Origin: an uncultured Clostridia bacterium
Lineage (GTDB): Bacteria > Bacillota > Clostridia > RUG12999
Reading direction: 5' to 3'
Assembly: GCA_934792465.1 (NCBI GenBank)
Contig: CAKVOK010000008.1
Span: 1-64,000 of the forward strand
Length of the DNA stretch: 64,000 nucleotides
Notes under the pieces: model-generated
The model's database searches: none
Seen by the model: the letters and a program-made list of their open reading frames with translations, nothing else
Told to the model about the DNA's origin: nothing
Shown here: positions 63,739-64,000 of the stretch, piece by piece
Layout of the letters: every line of letters begins with the position of its first letter
Position numbering within the stretch: position 1 is the stretch's first letter
Position numbers and translations under genes: made by a program

Positions 63739-64000
63739 TTTTTTTCGCCGCCTTTCTCAGCGCATTGTTTTTACTTAAAACGGAAAGCAGTACAATCTGT
63801 ATTCCGGTGTTTAAAATTGCCGTCGGCAGACGTGTCAGCACCGCTGCCGAATATTTGTCGCCGAAAAAGCCTTTTAAAACATATGATGTGCCGAACAAAT
63901 TGATAATCAGCATCTGTATTGCCGCACATATAACGATTTTGAGTATGCTCATGTCTTTTTTGTAAAACATTATTCCGAAAATAAATCCGTAAACAAATTC
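63725..64000 (-). CDS. ECF transporter S component, folate-type (partial; 5' end beyond the window)
   Basis: Only the C-terminal 91 codons are in the window; the frame is open to base 64000. It shows hydrophobic helices (ILKIVICAAIQMLIINLFG, AILNTGIQIVLLSVLS) and ends in basic residues, as in small ECF S components. The stretch LTRLPTAILNTGIQI and the coupling to folC suggest the FolT-like folate family, so imported folate would be polyglutamylated by the next gene. Family call moderate because the N-terminus is missing. Confidence 0.65.
   Translation of the reverse strand, partial: EFVYGFIFGIMFYKKDMSILKIVICAAIQMLIINLFGTSYVLKGFFGDKYSAAVLTRLPTAILNTGIQIVLLSVLSKNNALRKAAKKIGQF

Overview
The window reads as a chromosomal segment of an anaerobic, Gram-positive, low-GC member of the class Clostridia. 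The evidence is a class III (oxygen-sensitive) ribonucleotide reductase with its activase, a pro-sigma-K-like sporulation sigma factor, an L-lactate dehydrogenase, S-layer-homology (SLH) surface proteins, stalk domains of the copper amine oxidase N-terminal type, lipoprotein sugar-binding proteins and sigma-A promoters with a strong extended -10 box. Together with the alpha-L-rhamnosidase this fits a gut plant-polysaccharide (perhaps pectin) degrader. A Monoglobus-like lineage is only a guess. No rRNA, tRNA, CRISPR array, transposase or phage gene was seen.

Layout. 1-1001: tandem hairpins and an AraC regulator. 1193-11959: a dense shape and division cluster (zapA, U32 protease-like, Gx transporter, maf, mreB, NusG-II protein, mreC, mreD, PBP2, minC, minD, minE), closed by mgsA. 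12030-20562: a divergent DNA-maintenance region. The radical-SAM/TIGR03915 repair pair lies on the minus strand and a UPF1-like helicase plus an unknown partner lie on the plus strand. They share an intergenic region with two LexA-type (SOS) boxes, and rimI and tmcAL follow the helicase pair. 20584-28808: a minus-strand sugar locus (GH78 rhamnosidase, two permeases, binding lipoprotein, membrane AraC sensor). 29023-46484: a second binding lipoprotein followed by seven secreted proteins with shuffled beta-propeller, jelly-roll, Ig-like, SLH and copper-amine-oxidase-N modules. This is probably a surface apparatus whose function I cannot name. 46651-52293: sigK, trmD, a Crp/Fnr regulator and the nucleotide operon nrdD-nrdG-dut with tandem NrdR boxes. 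52374-58485: a minus-strand branched-chain amino acid operon (ilvB-ilvN-ilvC-ilvD-azlC-azlD) preceded by a valine-rich leader peptide and an attenuator, with cimA divergent and ldh after it. 61407-64000: prs, folC and a partial ECF-type S component.

The most interesting signals are regulatory: the SOS boxes in the repair/helicase promoter region, the leader-peptide attenuator of ilvB in a Firmicute-type genome, a 12-bp sequester of the start site of the rhamnosidase gene with a competing decoy, and a small GCCG/CGGC hairpin placed directly before the Shine-Dalgarno sequence of five unrelated genes. The secreted multi-protein cluster and the helicase plus unknown-protein pair are the best candidates for undescribed systems.

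Apart from the ilv leader region (58288-58711) no stretch above 300 bases lacks a gene.
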